Assembly (NCBI RefSeq): GCF_000412675.1
Contig: NC_021505.1
Coordinates: 2,102,501-2,166,500 of the forward strand
DNA: 64,000 nucleotides
Direction: 5' to 3'
Origin: Pseudomonas putida NBRC 14164
GTDB taxonomy: Bacteria; Pseudomonadota; Gammaproteobacteria; Pseudomonadales; Pseudomonadaceae
Part shown: one piece after another, positions 18,910 through 28,906 of the stretch
Position numbering within the stretch: position 1 is the stretch's first letter
Layout: every line of letters begins with the position of its first letter
Translations under genes and position numbers: made by a program
Notes under the pieces: model-generated
Seen by the model: only the letters and a program-made list of their open reading frames with translations
Database searches by the model: none
Told to the model about the DNA's origin: nothing

Positions 18910-20001
18910 TCAGCCCAGTAACGCCACCGACTTTATCTGGGCGAACAGCAGTTGGCCCGGGTGCAGGCCGAGCTGGTGTGCCGAAAAGCGCGTGATGCGC
19001 GCGAGCAAGGCATTGCCGGCGGCATCCAGGCTGACCAGCACATGGGCAGGGTTATCGGCCGGGCGGCTTTCGCGCACCTGCACCGGCAAGCGGTTGAGGA
19101 TGCTCGATGTGCTGTCGGCCGCCAGCGCCAGGCTGACGTCACGGGCCTGCACCTTGACGCGCAAGGTGCTGCCCATCACGTGGGCCGGGTGGGCGATGCG
19201 CAGCACCGGCCCTGAGCCGCCGGGCAGGCGCAGGTCGAGCAGGTCGTAGTGCGGGTCGTGGCCGACCACCAGGCCTTCGAACACCACGCCAGCGTCCTCG
19301 CCCTGGGCCAGCGACAGGTCGAGGCGGGCCAGGGTTTCGCCAATCGGGCCGCTGGCGACCACCAGGCCTTGCTCCAGCAACACCAGGTGGTCGGTCAGCC
19401 GCGCCACTTCATCCTGGGCGTGGCTGACATACACCAGCGGAATGTCCAGTTCATCGTGCAGGCGCTCAAGGTAAGGCAGGATCTCACGCTTGCGCGGCCC
19501 GTCGAGGGCCGCCAGCGGCTCGTCCATCAACAGCAGGCGTGGGCTGCTGAGCAGGGCACGGGCAATGCCCACCCGCTGCGCCTCGCCGCCAGACAACGTC
19601 GCGGGGCGGCGTTCCAGCAAGTGGCCGATGCCCAGCAACTGGCAGGCGTGGTCCAGGCTCACCTTGCGTTCAGCCGCCGCCACCCGGCGCCAGCCGAATT
19701 CCAGATTGCCGCGCACCGACAGGTGCGGGAACAGGCTGGCCTCCTGGAACACGTAGCCCACTGGCCGCAGGTGCGGGGCCAGGAAGTGGCCGCGGCCGCT
19801 GTCTTCCCAGACTTCGCCGTTAACCTCGATGTAGGCGCTGGCGGCCCGTTCCAGACCGGCCAGGCAGCGAAGGCAGCTGGTCTTGCCGGAGCCCGAGTGG
19901 CCGAACAGCGCGCTGATGCCGCGCCCGGGCAGGTGCAGGTCAACGTCCAGGGTAAAGTCGTCGCGCGCCAGGTTCAGGCGCGCCACTATCGATGCGGTCA
20001 T
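18910..20001 (-). CDS. modC: Molybdate ABC transporter ATP-binding protein ModC
   Basis: 363 aa from MTASIVARL, two bases after the modB stop. ABC motifs: Walker [10 protein letters not shown] near 34-42, Q-loop FQEASLF, signature LSGGEAQR, Walker B LLLMDEP and switch VYVSHAQDE. The C-terminus carries a MOP/TOBE molybdate-sensing domain (IKSVALLG at the end). With ModA and ModB it imports molybdate at the inner membrane and can be feedback-inhibited by molybdate through the MOP domain. Last gene of modABC. Confidence 0.97.
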   Translation of the reverse strand: MTASIVARLNLARDDFTLDVDLHLPGRGISALFGHSGSGKTSCLRCLAGLERAASAYIEVNGEVWEDSGRGHFLAPHLRPVGYVFQEASLFPHLSVRGNLEFGWRRVAAAERKVSLDHACQLLGIGHLLERRPATLSGGEAQRVGIARALLSSPRLLLMDEPLAALDGPRKREILPYLERLHDELDIPLVYVSHAQDEVARLTDHLVLLEQGLVVASGPIGETLARLDLSLAQGEDAGVVFEGLVVGHDPHYDLLDLRLPGGSGPVLRIAHPAHVMGSTLRVKVQARDVSLALAADSTSSILNRLPVQVRESRPADNPAHVLVSLDAAGNALLARITRFSAHQLGLHPGQLLFAQIKSVALLG

Positions 20002-20002
20002 T

Positions 20003-20682
20003 TCAGCTCCAGCCAGCTTTGCCGCGGCGTCCGGCGTACAGCAGGAGCAGCACCAGGAAGGAAAACACCAGCATGGCACCGGCCAGCCAGTGGGCTTGCG
20101 AATACTCCATGGCCTCGACGTGATCGAAGATTTGCACCGAGACCACGCGGGTCTTGTCGGGGATGTTGCCACCGATCATCAGCACCACGCCAAACTCGCC
20201 CACGGTATGGGCGAAGCCGAGGATGCTGGCGGTGACGAAACCGGGGCGGGCCAGCGGCAGCACCACATGAACGAAAGTGTCCCATGGGCTGGCGCGCAAA
20301 GTGGCGGCGACTTCCAGCGGGCGCTGGCCGATCGCGCCAAATGCATTCTGCAGCGGCTGCACCACGAATGGCATGGAATACACCGTCGAACCGATCACCA
20401 GGCCCGTGAAGCTGAACACCACGCTGCCCAGGCCCAGCGCCTGGGTAGCCTGGCCGAGCCAGCCGTGCGGCCCGAGGGCGATCAGCAGGTAAAAGCCGAT
20501 CACCGTGGGTGGCAATACCAGCGGCAGAGCCACCACCGCACCCACCGGCCCGCGTAGCCATGAGCGCGTACGCGCCAGCCACCAGGCGATGGGGGTGCCG
20601 ATAACCAGCAGGATCAGGGTGGTCAGGCTGGCCAGTTTGACGGTCAGCCAGATTGCACCCAGGTCACTGGCGTCCAGTGGCA

Positions 20683-20683
<1 letters not shown>
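20003..20683 (-). CDS. modB: Molybdate ABC transporter permease ModB
   Basis: 226 aa with five predicted membrane helices and the EAA-type loop ([25 protein letters not shown]) that docks on ModC. Its ATG shares one base with the stop of modA (TGATG), so translation is coupled. Length and motifs are standard for the CysTW/ModB family. Confidence 0.96.
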
Positions 20684-21459
<776 letters not shown>

Positions 21460-21526
21460 TTATCGTTATGTGCTGAACTATATAGCGATAGGCCATTTGC
21501 CGGGAAGGGGCTGGGTGATGCATTTG

Positions 21527-21598
21527 CAGGCTCGGCCTCTTCGCAGCACAAGGCTGCTCCTACAGGAGCAGCCTTGTGCTGCGAAGAGGCCGAACCTG
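21527..21598. repeat. Long inverted repeat, REP type, between modA and the nitronate monooxygenase gene
   Basis: Two 35-base arms (21527-21561, 21564-21598) match with one mismatch and a 2-base loop; the core contains GCAGCACAAGGCTGCTCC. It would form a strong hairpin in either direction but has no T-run. Confidence 0.9.
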
Positions 21599-21611
21599 TA
21601 TATGAAGATGC

Positions 21612-22688
21612 CTAACGATTAACCAGGGCCAGTGCCTTTTCGGCAATATCCCGGGTCAGCTCCCCCGCAGGCACGTGCCGCCCCAGCCGCAACGCCTGCC
21701 CCGACCACAGGTTACTGAAGTCACTGTTACCTTGTGGATCGGTGATCGCCCGCAATGGCATCAATGCTCCACCCGCCAGAGGGAAGCGCGGTGCCAGGTC
21801 GCTCATCGGCCCCAGCTCGCGCATGATGCGGTTGTTGATGCCGCGCGCCGGGCGGCCGGTAAAAAGGTTGGTCAACGCCGTGTCGCTCGCGGGCGCGCTG
21901 TCCAGCGCCAGGCGATGCGCCGACGAAACCTTGGCCTCGGGGCAGAACAGGTAAGCCGTGCCGATCTGCACTGCCGAAGCGCCCAGTGCCAGCGCCGCCA
22001 CCAGGCCACGGTGGTCGCCGATACCGCCTGCGGCAATCACCGGCACGCTGACCGCGTCCACCACCTGCGGCACAAGGGCGAAGGTGCCGATCTGGCTGGT
22101 AATGTCGTCGCTGAGGAACATGCCCCGATGGCCGCCGGCTTCATACCCCATGGCGATGATCGCGTCACAGCCATTGCGTTCCAGCCAGACCGCTTCTTCT
22201 ACCGTAGTGGCGCTGGACAGTACCTTGGCACCACTGGCCTTCACCCGTTGCAGCAGGTCAGCCTTGGGCAGGCCGAAGTGGAAGCTCACCACCTCCGGGC
22301 GCAGTTGCTCGATCAGCTTGCAGCTTTGTTCGTCGAACGGCGCACGATTGGACACTGGCGTGGGGGCCGTGAAATCAGCACCCGTTTCGTTGTAATAAGG
22401 CTTAAGGGCCTGCTTCCAGCGGGCATCGCGCTCGGCATCGGGCGCTGGCGGCTGGTGGCAGAAGAAGTTCAGGTTCAGCGGGCGGCCCGGGCAAGCGTTT
22501 CGAAAGGCTGCGATCTCGCCCCGTACTTGTTCGCCTGTGAGCATGGCGCAGGGCAGGGCGCCAAGCCCTCCGGCGTTGGCCACGGCGACGGCCATCGCCG
22601 ACCCGCTGGCGCCGGCCATGGGCGCCTGGAGGATGGGCAACTCGATGCCCAGCAGATCGAGGATACGACGGTCGGGCCAGTTGCTCAT
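21612..22688 (-). CDS. Nitronate monooxygenase (2-nitropropane dioxygenase family)
   Basis: 358 aa, FMN-dependent TIM barrel. Seen: ELPILQAPMAGASGSAMA at the N-terminus, LNFFCHQPP near 72-80, GYEAGGHRG near 180-188 with the catalytic His, AAGGIGDHRG and GASAVQIGTAYLFCPEA as FMN phosphate-binding loops. It oxidises alkyl nitronates to aldehydes and nitrite, detoxifying compounds such as propionate 3-nitronate. A separate gene in the same direction follows upstream. Nothing unusual. Confidence 0.92.
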   Translation of the reverse strand: MSNWPDRRILDLLGIELPILQAPMAGASGSAMAVAVANAGGLGALPCAMLTGEQVRGEIAAFRNACPGRPLNLNFFCHQPPAPDAERDARWKQALKPYYNETGADFTAPTPVSNRAPFDEQSCKLIEQLRPEVVSFHFGLPKADLLQRVKASGAKVLSSATTVEEAVWLERNGCDAIIAMGYEAGGHRGMFLSDDITSQIGTFALVPQVVDAVSVPVIAAGGIGDHRGLVAALALGASAVQIGTAYLFCPEAKVSSAHRLALDSAPASDTALTNLFTGRPARGINNRIMRELGPMSDLAPRFPLAGGALMPLRAITDPQGNSDFSNLWSGQALRLGRHVPAGELTRDIAEKALALVNR

Positions 22689-22711
22689 GCAGTTCTCCTT
22701 GGCGCGCAGCC

Positions 22712-22882
22712 TTACAGTGCCTTGCTCACCTGAATGTCGCTGATCTTGTCGGCGTCGTCGCCGTGGATCTTGCGCAGGGCATCGAGTGCCTGTTCCTGCG
22801 ACGCGTCGGGCATGACGGCGAAATCCCAGCGGCGCTGGCCGTCGAGCTTGTATTTGATGACGTACTTGATGTTCTGGGTCAT
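22712..22882 (-). CDS. Small conserved-type protein of 56 aa
   Basis: The frame MTQNIKYVIKYKLDGQ to SDIQVSKAL is 56 aa, has good Pseudomonas codon use and lies between the nitronate monooxygenase and the DUF1883 gene with short spacers. It reads like a single beta-beta-alpha unit with a charged helix (EQALDALRKIHGDDADK). I recognise no named family. The Shine-Dalgarno sequence is weak. It is probably co-transcribed with the DUF1883 gene seven bases upstream. Confidence 0.65.
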   Translation of the reverse strand: MTQNIKYVIKYKLDGQRRWDFAVMPDASQEQALDALRKIHGDDADKISDIQVSKAL

Positions 22883-22889
22883 GGCAGTC

Positions 22890-23192
22890 TTATCTGAGTT
22901 TCGACGACGAGCGACGGATGATCTTGATCTTGTGGCTCAAGGTGGGCTTGCGCGTAACCGAGATCGGGCGGGTGGTCACGGTGTCGATGGTGATGTTCCA
23001 GAAGCCGGTGCTGGGTACCGTGATCTTGGCCGGGAAGTCAACGAACTGGCCGCCATGGTAGGTGTGACGGCCGCCGTTCTTGAAGCTGCGGAAATTGGCG
23101 TCGTTCATCAGGCGGATGTTGCAGCGCTGGGAGCATTCGATAACGACGATGTCGTCCTCGTTGAGGTGCTCGCGCTGGTGTACGAATTTCAT
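22890..23192 (-). CDS. DUF1883 protein
   Basis: 100 aa from MKFVHQREHLNEDD, preceded by GGAG. Composition is mainly beta (DIVVIECSQRCNIRLMND, GGQFVDFPAKITVPSTGFWNITIDT), ending in a basic tail (RKPTLSHKIKIIRRSSSKLR). It matches my memory of DUF1883, a small family seen in Pseudomonas and Bacillus, sometimes next to toxin-like or TIR domains, with no defined function. No signal peptide. First gene of a pair with the 56-aa protein. Confidence 0.8.
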   Translation of the reverse strand: MKFVHQREHLNEDDIVVIECSQRCNIRLMNDANFRSFKNGGRHTYHGGQFVDFPAKITVPSTGFWNITIDTVTTRPISVTRKPTLSHKIKIIRRSSSKLR

Positions 23193-23352
23193 GTGATGCT
23201 CCGCAAGGTTTGGATCTGTAAAGGCAAAAGATACCACGATGTGCCGTTACACTGGCGCGCTCGATGGCCAGGCCCCGATAAATCTGCCAATGCAGGGAGC
23301 AAAACCGCCTGGCTGCGGTCGAACAGGATTCTTGAAGGCTGAGGTGCTCTAA

Positions 23353-23715
23353 ATGAAGTGGATGGTGGCGGTGGTGTCTGTGGCGGCGCTGGGCGGTTGT
23401 GTCAGCGTTTCGGAGCTGGAGCAATCGCACGAAACGCTGGATGTGATTTCTGGCAAGACCCCGCGTGAATATGCCGACTGCATCAAGCAGAAGCTGGCCG
23501 ACACGCGCGATCCGCTGGTGGAAGAGCCGCGTGGTGACGGCCTGCGCCTGATCGTGCCGCAGAAGATCAGCTCGGGGGTAGGGCCGGCGGCACTGGTGGA
23601 CATCGACAAGCGAGGCAGCGGCAGCAGCATCAAGCTGCGTGAGCGGCTGAACAACTTCCCCCTGCGCCTGGGCGATGTCCGCACCGCGGCCACCCAATGC
23701 ATCTCCGGGCATTGA
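23353..23715 (+). CDS. Small lipoprotein, Pseudomonas type
   Basis: 120 aa. Signal and lipobox: MKWMVAVVSVAALGGC with Cys16. The mature part has TPREYADCIKQKLADTRDP and LRLIVPQKISSG, resembling small Pseudomonas lipoproteins of unknown role. Two further cysteines (C43, C116) could form a disulfide. It should sit in the periplasmic face of a membrane. Divergent from the DUF1883 gene. Confidence 0.8.
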   Translation: MKWMVAVVSVAALGGCVSVSELEQSHETLDVISGKTPREYADCIKQKLADTRDPLVEEPRGDGLRLIVPQKISSGVGPAALVDIDKRGSGSSIKLRERLNNFPLRLGDVRTAATQCISGH

Positions 23716-23792
23716 TCTGAGGCAACGGACCTTCCTGTCTTTGCTTATATGTTTTAAGCCTAAACATATAACAAAAGAAAGGGAGATTCGTG

Positions 23793-24443
23793 ATGACACC
23801 GTTGAGACGCGTCGTGATCGGCAGCCTGCTGATCCTGGCCTGGCCCATGGCGCATGCCGCCGATGGCCAGAAAGTCTTCACCCAGGGTGGGGCAAACCCC
23901 GCTGCCATGGCTTGCCTCGGGTGCCATGGCCCCGACGGCAAGGGCATTGCCGCCGCCGGCTTTCCGCGCTTGGCCGGGCTACCGGCTGGTTACCTCAGCA
24001 AGCAACTGCATGACTGGCGCAATGGCAGCCGCAAGCAGCCGGTGATGGAACCGCTCGCCAAGGCCTTGAGCGAAGATGAAATCAAGGCGGTGAGTGCCTA
24101 CCTGGCCAGCTTGCCGGCAGACCCCGCCGGCAACCTGTGGCGCCAGCAGATTGCCGATGACCCGACCACCCGCATGGCCCTGTACGGCGACTGGAACCGG
24201 CAGATACCGGGCTGCGTGCAATGCCATGGCCCTGGCGGCGGCGGGGTTGGCGAACACTTCCCGCCTTTGGCCGGCCAGCCTGCCAGTTACCTGGTGGCGC
24301 AGCTCAATGCCTGGCGCGAGGGCAGCCGCAGCAATGACCCCAACCAGCTGATGGTCGGCGTGGCCAAGGCCATGACCGATGACGAGATCAAGGCTGTCGC
24401 CGAGTTCTTCGCCCGCTCCGCCAGCCAGGAGGTCACGCCATGA
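23793..24443 (+). CDS. Dihaem cytochrome c, TsdB/c4-like
   Basis: 216 aa from the ATG (a GTG overlaps immediately before it); AGGGAG stands close upstream. Signal peptide ends at MAHAADG. Two haem-binding motifs are seen, CLGCH near 43-47 and CVQCH near 136-140, each in a c4-type half with GFPRLAGLPAGYLSKQL and HFPPLAGQPASYLVAQL, and Met ligands further on. It overlaps the next gene by four bases. That neighbour looks like TsdA, so this would be TsdB, the electron acceptor of thiosulfate dehydrogenase. A general cytochrome c4 role is the alternative. Confidence 0.88.
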   Translation: MTPLRRVVIGSLLILAWPMAHAADGQKVFTQGGANPAAMACLGCHGPDGKGIAAAGFPRLAGLPAGYLSKQLHDWRNGSRKQPVMEPLAKALSEDEIKAVSAYLASLPADPAGNLWRQQIADDPTTRMALYGDWNRQIPGCVQCHGPGGGGVGEHFPPLAGQPASYLVAQLNAWREGSRSNDPNQLMVGVAKAMTDDEIKAVAEFFARSASQEVTP

Positions 24444-25354
24444 AACCCTTGATTCCAGCCTTTTTACTGGTGGCCATGAGCAGCGTCCAGGCCGCCCCGA
24501 TCGCCATGGAAGACCAGTCGCAGCTGAAGGTACCCGGCGTGCAGGCCGCGCCGCAGTTTGTGCCGCCCGCCGAAAGCGAGTTGCCCGACAATGCCTTTGG
24601 CAAGATGGTGCGTGAGGGCCATGCCCTGTTCGTCGATACCCGCCGGCTGATGCCCGAGGCCGTAGGCAACGGCATGAATTGCAGTAACTGCCACCTCGAC
24701 CAGGGGCGCCTGGCGCATTCCGCGCCGATGTGGGGCGCGTACCCGATGTACCCCGCGTACCGCAAGAAGAACGACAAGGTGAATACCTACGCAGAGCGCA
24801 TCCAGGGGTGCTTCCAGTTCAGCATGAACGGCAAGCCACCTGCCGCCGATAGCCCGCAGATGACGGCACTGGCGACCTATGCGTACTGGCTGTCGACCAA
24901 GGCGCCCACTGGCGTCGAGATTGCCGGGCGTGGTTACCCGGAGGTGCCGCAGCCCGAGGGCGGCTATGACTTCAAGCGGGGCCAGCAGGTGTACGACGAG
25001 CAATGCGCGATTTGCCATGGCGACAACGGCCAAGGGCAGAAGGTGGCCGGTGATTACGTGATGCCGCCGCTGTGGGGCAAGGACTCCTACAACTGGGGCG
25101 CTGGCATGCACCGCATCAACACGGCGGCGTCGTTCATCAAGTACAACATGCCGCTGGGCAAGCCGGGCAGCCTCAGTGATCAGCAGGCCTGGGACGTTGC
25201 CGCATGGGTCAACCGCCATGAACGGCCGCAGGACCCGCGACTGGTGGAGGGCTCCATCGAGAAGACGCGGGTGAAGTTCCATGCCAATGACGGCGTGAAC
25301 CTGTATGGTCAGAAGGTAGATGGGGTGCTGATCGGGCAGGGCACCGGTAGCTGA
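24440..25354 (+). CDS. tsdA: Dihaem cytochrome c, thiosulfate dehydrogenase TsdA-like
   Basis: 304 aa with signal peptide (to SSVQAAP). Haem motifs are CSNCH (81-85) and CAICH (189-193). Between them stands Cys124 in ERIQGCFQFSMNGKP, the place where TsdA proteins have a Cys that ligates the active-site haem, and the context YPMYPAYRKKNDKVNTYAERI fits that family. It would oxidise thiosulfate to tetrathionate (or the reverse) in the periplasm and pass electrons to the dihaem cytochrome encoded just upstream with a four-base overlap. Assignment rests on motif memory; haem count and Cys124 are directly visible. Confidence 0.8.
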   Translation: MKPLIPAFLLVAMSSVQAAPIAMEDQSQLKVPGVQAAPQFVPPAESELPDNAFGKMVREGHALFVDTRRLMPEAVGNGMNCSNCHLDQGRLAHSAPMWGAYPMYPAYRKKNDKVNTYAERIQGCFQFSMNGKPPAADSPQMTALATYAYWLSTKAPTGVEIAGRGYPEVPQPEGGYDFKRGQQVYDEQCAICHGDNGQGQKVAGDYVMPPLWGKDSYNWGAGMHRINTAASFIKYNMPLGKPGSLSDQQAWDVAAWVNRHERPQDPRLVEGSIEKTRVKFHANDGVNLYGQKVDGVLIGQGTGS

Positions 25355-25363
25355 TGCAGCGCC

Positions 25364-25469
25364 TGTGCCGGCCTCTTCGCGGGTGAACCCGCTCCCACAG
25401 CTCTGTGCAGAGCTCAAGCCTGATGCGGTACCTGTGGGAGCGGGTTTACCCGCGAAAGGGCCGGTACAG
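25364..25469. repeat. REP-like inverted pair after tsdA
   Basis: Arms of about 37 bases (25364-25400 and 25432-25469) with the core CGGGTGAACCCGCTCCCACAG and its inverse, separated by 31 bases. Typical P. putida-type REP pair in the 282-base gap before galU. Confidence 0.88.
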
Positions 25470-25651
25470 CCACCCTGATTTTGCTGTCATCCGCCCGTCA
25501 TGTATGACGGTAATATTTACGATCCCCCGGAACTATCTACACTGGGTTATCTCTATGATGGCATCGGTCGCTATCAGGGGCATTGTAAGGTAAGTGCCGC
25601 CTGATTAGACTGCGCCGAATTCCACAGGCCTAGCCTTTGTTAAGGACGTAT

Positions 25652-26491
25652 ATGATCAAAAAATGCTTGTTCCCGGCGGCCGGCTACGGCACTCGCTTCC
25701 TGCCCGCTACCAAAGCCATGCCCAAGGAAATGCTGCCGGTGGTCAACAAGCCACTGATCCAGTATGGCGTTGAAGAAGCATTGGACGCCGGTCTGAACGA
25801 AATCTCCATCGTGACCGGTCGCGGCAAGCGCGCCCTGGAAGACCACTTCGACATCAGCTACGAGCTGGAAAACCAGATCAAGGGCACCGACAAGGAAAAA
25901 TACCTGGTGGGTATCCGTCGCCTGCTCGACGAGTGCTCGTTCTCCTACACCCGCCAGACCGAAATGAAAGGCCTGGGCCACGCGATTCTCACCGGCCGCC
26001 CGCTGATTGGCGACGAGCCGTTTGCAGTGGTGCTGGCGGACGACCTGTGCGTCAACCTTGACGGTGACGGTGTGCTGGCGCAGATGGTCAAGCTGTTCAA
26101 GCAATACCGCTGCTCGATCGTCGCGATCCAGGAAGTCGACCCGCAGGAAACCAACAAATATGGCGTCATCGCCGGCGAAGAGATCCGTGACGGTATCTTC
26201 CGTGTGGACTCGATGGTCGAGAAGCCCAAGCCTGAAGATGCGCCGTCGAACCTGGCCATCATCGGCCGCTACATCCTGACCCCGGATATCTTCGAGAAGA
26301 TCGAGCAGACCGAGCCGGGCAAGGGTGGCGAGATCCAGATCACCGACGCGCTGATGAAGCAAGCGGCCGAAGGTAACGTGATTGCCTACAAGTTCAAGGG
26401 CAAGCGTTTCGACTGCGGTGGTGCCGAAGGCTACATCGAGGCGACCAACTTCTGCTTCGAGAACTTCTACAAGGCTGGCAAGGCTTACTGA
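25652..26491 (+). CDS. galU: UTP-glucose-1-phosphate uridylyltransferase GalU
   Basis: 279 aa from [21 protein letters not shown] precedes the ATG and a start five codons earlier is less likely. The nucleotide-binding signature [20 protein letters not shown] is at about 11-30, with VLADDLC (metal Asp) near 130 and the [21 protein letters not shown] region near 191. It makes UDP-glucose for LPS core and exopolysaccharide. Followed by its own terminator. Confidence 0.97.
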   Translation: MIKKCLFPAAGYGTRFLPATKAMPKEMLPVVNKPLIQYGVEEALDAGLNEISIVTGRGKRALEDHFDISYELENQIKGTDKEKYLVGIRRLLDECSFSYTRQTEMKGLGHAILTGRPLIGDEPFAVVLADDLCVNLDGDGVLAQMVKLFKQYRCSIVAIQEVDPQETNKYGVIAGEEIRDGIFRVDSMVEKPKPEDAPSNLAIIGRYILTPDIFEKIEQTEPGKGGEIQITDALMKQAAEGNVIAYKFKGKRFDCGGAEGYIEATNFCFENFYKAGKAY

Positions 26492-26510
26492 TTGGCCCAG
26501 CTGGTACGAG

Positions 26511-26535
26511 AGCCACCCTTCGGGGTGGCTTTTTT
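26511..26535 (+). terminator. Rho-independent terminator of galU
   Basis: Perfect stem AGCCACCC / GGGTGGCT with tetraloop TTCG, followed by TTTTTTG. Confidence 0.95.
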
Positions 26536-26588
26536 GTTTGCGGCGGCCAACGGCGTTATGCTGGGCGCCTGCCGAGGAGAGTGAATAC

Positions 26589-27944
26589 ATGGCCTACGAT
26601 TTTGATCTGTTCGTGATTGGTGCCGGGTCCGGCGGTGTGCGCGCAGCGCGCTTTGCCGCGGGCTTTGGCGCGAAAGTGGCGGTGGCCGAAAGCCGCTACC
26701 TGGGGGGGACCTGCGTCAACGTCGGCTGTGTGCCGAAAAAGCTGCTGGTGTACGGCGCGCATGTCGCGGACGAACTGGAACAAGCCGCAGGTTTCGGCTG
26801 GACCCTGGAAGAAGGGCACTTCGACTGGGGCACCCTGATTGCCAACAAGAACCGCGAGATCGAGCGCCTCAACGGCATCTACCGCAACCTGCTGGTCAAC
26901 AGTGGCGTCACCCTGCTGCAAGGCCACGCACGCCTGACCGGCGCCAATGAAGTGGAGGTGGAAGGCCAGCGCTACACCGCGGAGCACATCCTCATCGCGA
27001 CCGGTGGCTGGCCGCAGATCCCGGACATCCCGGGCAAGGAACTGGCGATCACCTCCAACGAAGCCTTCTACCTCAAGGACCTGCCTCGCCGGGTGCTGGT
27101 AGTGGGTGGAGGTTATATCGCCGTCGAGTTCGCTGGCATCTTCCAGGGCCTGGGGGCCGACACCACGCTGCTGTACCGTGGCGACCTGTTCCTGCGCGGC
27201 TTCGATGGCTCGGTGCGCACACACCTGAAGGAAGAGCTGGAAAAGCGCGGCCTCGACCTGCAGTTCAATGCCGATATCCAGCGTATCGACAAGCTTGAAG
27301 ATGGCAGCCTCAAGGCCACCCTCAAGGATGGCCGCGAGCTGGTTGCAGACTGTGTGTTCTACGCCACAGGGCGGCGCCCGATGCTGGACAACCTGGGCCT
27401 GGAAAACACCGGCGTCGAGCTGGATGCGCGTGGTTACATTCGTGTCGACGAGCAGTACCAGACGACTGCGCCTTCGATCCTGGCCATTGGCGATGTGATC
27501 GGCCGTGTGCAGCTTACCCCGGTGGCCCTGGCCGAAGGCATGGCCGTGGCGCGGCGCCTGTTCAAGCCGGAGCAGTACCGCCCGGTGGACTACCAGAACA
27601 TCCCGACGGCGGTGTTCAGCCAGCCGCCTATCGGTACTGTTGGCCTCACCGAGGAGCAGGCGCTGGAGGCCGGGCACAAGGTGCAGGTGTTCGAAAGCCG
27701 CTTCCGCGCCATGAAGCTGACCCTGACCGACATTCAGGAAAAGACCCTGATGAAATTGGTGGTGGATGCCGAGACTGACAAGGTGCTGGGTTGCCACATG
27801 GTTGGCCCTGACGCTGGCGAGATCATCCAGGGCCTGGGCATTGCCTTGAAAGCCGGTGCGACCAAGCAGCAATTCGACGAGACCATCGGCGTGCACCCGA
27901 CGGCGGCCGAAGAGTTCGTGACCATGCGTACAGTCACCCGCTGA
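26589..27944 (+). CDS. gor: Glutathione-disulfide reductase
   Basis: 451 aa from MAYDFDLFV, the standard length. FAD motif [10 protein letters not shown] near 10-19, redox-active disulfide [13 protein letters not shown] near 39-51, NADPH motif [11 protein letters not shown] near 175-185, and the C-terminal HPTAAEE with the catalytic His-Glu pair. Cytosolic homodimer that reduces GSSG with NADPH. Good fit to other Pseudomonas Gor proteins. Transcribed separately from galU because of the terminator. Confidence 0.97.
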   Translation: MAYDFDLFVIGAGSGGVRAARFAAGFGAKVAVAESRYLGGTCVNVGCVPKKLLVYGAHVADELEQAAGFGWTLEEGHFDWGTLIANKNREIERLNGIYRNLLVNSGVTLLQGHARLTGANEVEVEGQRYTAEHILIATGGWPQIPDIPGKELAITSNEAFYLKDLPRRVLVVGGGYIAVEFAGIFQGLGADTTLLYRGDLFLRGFDGSVRTHLKEELEKRGLDLQFNADIQRIDKLEDGSLKATLKDGRELVADCVFYATGRRPMLDNLGLENTGVELDARGYIRVDEQYQTTAPSILAIGDVIGRVQLTPVALAEGMAVARRLFKPEQYRPVDYQNIPTAVFSQPPIGTVGLTEEQALEAGHKVQVFESRFRAMKLTLTDIQEKTLMKLVVDAETDKVLGCHMVGPDAGEIIQGLGIALKAGATKQQFDETIGVHPTAAEEFVTMRTVTR

Positions 27945-27987
27945 CGCTCTTTTCTGTCCCAGGATTCAGCGCGGGTGTACAGATAGC

Positions 27988-28034
27988 TGGGGCCGCTATG
28001 CGGCCCTTTCGCGACGCAAGGCCGCTCACACAAA
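27988..28034. repeat. Single REP-like hairpin after gor
   Basis: GGGGCCGCTATGCGGCCC forms a hairpin, followed by a REP-type core (GCGACGCAAGGCCGCTC). It is one half of the type seen as a pair at 50201-50320. The rest of the 273-base gap to ahpC is AT-richer and should hold the ahpC promoter; I find no clear OxyR site. Confidence 0.6.
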
Positions 28035-28217
28035 AAGCGCTCCTCGTGCAGCTACTGCGTTCGCAATCCTTTGCTCAGCCCATTCCCTTCTATTAATTAA
28101 CCCGGGTTATAGCCAAAACCAATCACAAGCATGAGCTTTGCCAATGAGCCTTCAGCGGGATGATTAGTTAGGATTCTATCCATCAACTGATTCCAACCCC
28201 ATGAAGGAGCGTCTCTC

Positions 28218-28781
28218 ATGCCAATCATCAACAGCCAAGTCAAACCGTTCAACGCCACCGCCTACCACAAGGGCGAGTTCGTCCAGGTCAGCGAAGCCGA
28301 CCTGAAAGGCAAGTGGTCTGTCGTGTTCTTCTACCCGGCTGACTTCACCTTCGTCTGCCCGACCGAGCTGGGCGACCTTGCCGACAACTACGCCGAGTTC
28401 CAGAAACTGGGTGTGGAAATCTACGGCGTGTCCACCGACACCCACTTCACCCACAAAGCCTGGCACGACACCTCGGACACCATCGGCAAGATCCAGTACC
28501 CACTGATCGGTGACCCGACCCACGTCATTTCGCGCAACTTCGACGTGCTGATCGAAGAAGCCGGCCTGGCCGATCGCGGTACCTTCGTGATCAACCCGGA
28601 AGGCCAGATCAAGATCGTCGAACTGAACGACGGTGGTGTAGGCCGCGATGCTGCCGAACTGCTGCGTAAAGTGAAGGCTGCCCAGTACGTTGCCGCCCAC
28701 CCAGGCGAAGTGTGCCCGGCCAAGTGGAAAGAAGGCGAAGCCACTCTGGCGCCATCGCTGGACCTGGTAGGCAAGATCTAA
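28218..28781 (+). CDS. ahpC: Alkyl hydroperoxide reductase subunit C
   Basis: 187 aa, typical 2-Cys peroxiredoxin of the AhpC class. Peroxidatic Cys in [11 protein letters not shown] near residue 47, resolving Cys in [11 protein letters not shown] near 166. AAGGAGCG precedes the ATG. It reduces H2O2, peroxynitrite and organic peroxides and is recharged by AhpF, encoded next. Expression is OxyR-dependent in related bacteria. Confidence 0.98.
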   Translation: MPIINSQVKPFNATAYHKGEFVQVSEADLKGKWSVVFFYPADFTFVCPTELGDLADNYAEFQKLGVEIYGVSTDTHFTHKAWHDTSDTIGKIQYPLIGDPTHVISRNFDVLIEEAGLADRGTFVINPEGQIKIVELNDGGVGRDAAELLRKVKAAQYVAAHPGEVCPAKWKEGEATLAPSLDLVGKI

Positions 28782-28844
28782 GGTCATGCCCATAACGCGG
28801 GCGGTAAGCAGCCGCCAAAGCTGAAATACCTACCGCCCCGTCAA

Positions 28845-28876
28845 ACGCCCGGGCGACATCGCCTGGGCGTTTTTGT
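28845..28876 (+). terminator. Hairpin with T-run between ahpC and ahpF
   Basis: Stem ACGCCCGGGCGA / TCGCCTGGGCGT with one mismatch, loop CA-type, then TTTTTG. Such a partial terminator would let ahpC be made in excess over ahpF. Confidence 0.8.
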
Positions 28877-28906
28877 ATCCGAGTTTTGAAAAAAGGAATC
28901 GCCCGT

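Noticed and set aside
28089..28112. CTAT...ATAG palindrome before ahpC as an OxyR site
   Set aside because: The half-sites are 15 bases apart, while OxyR half-sites need seven; the full four-part motif is absent.
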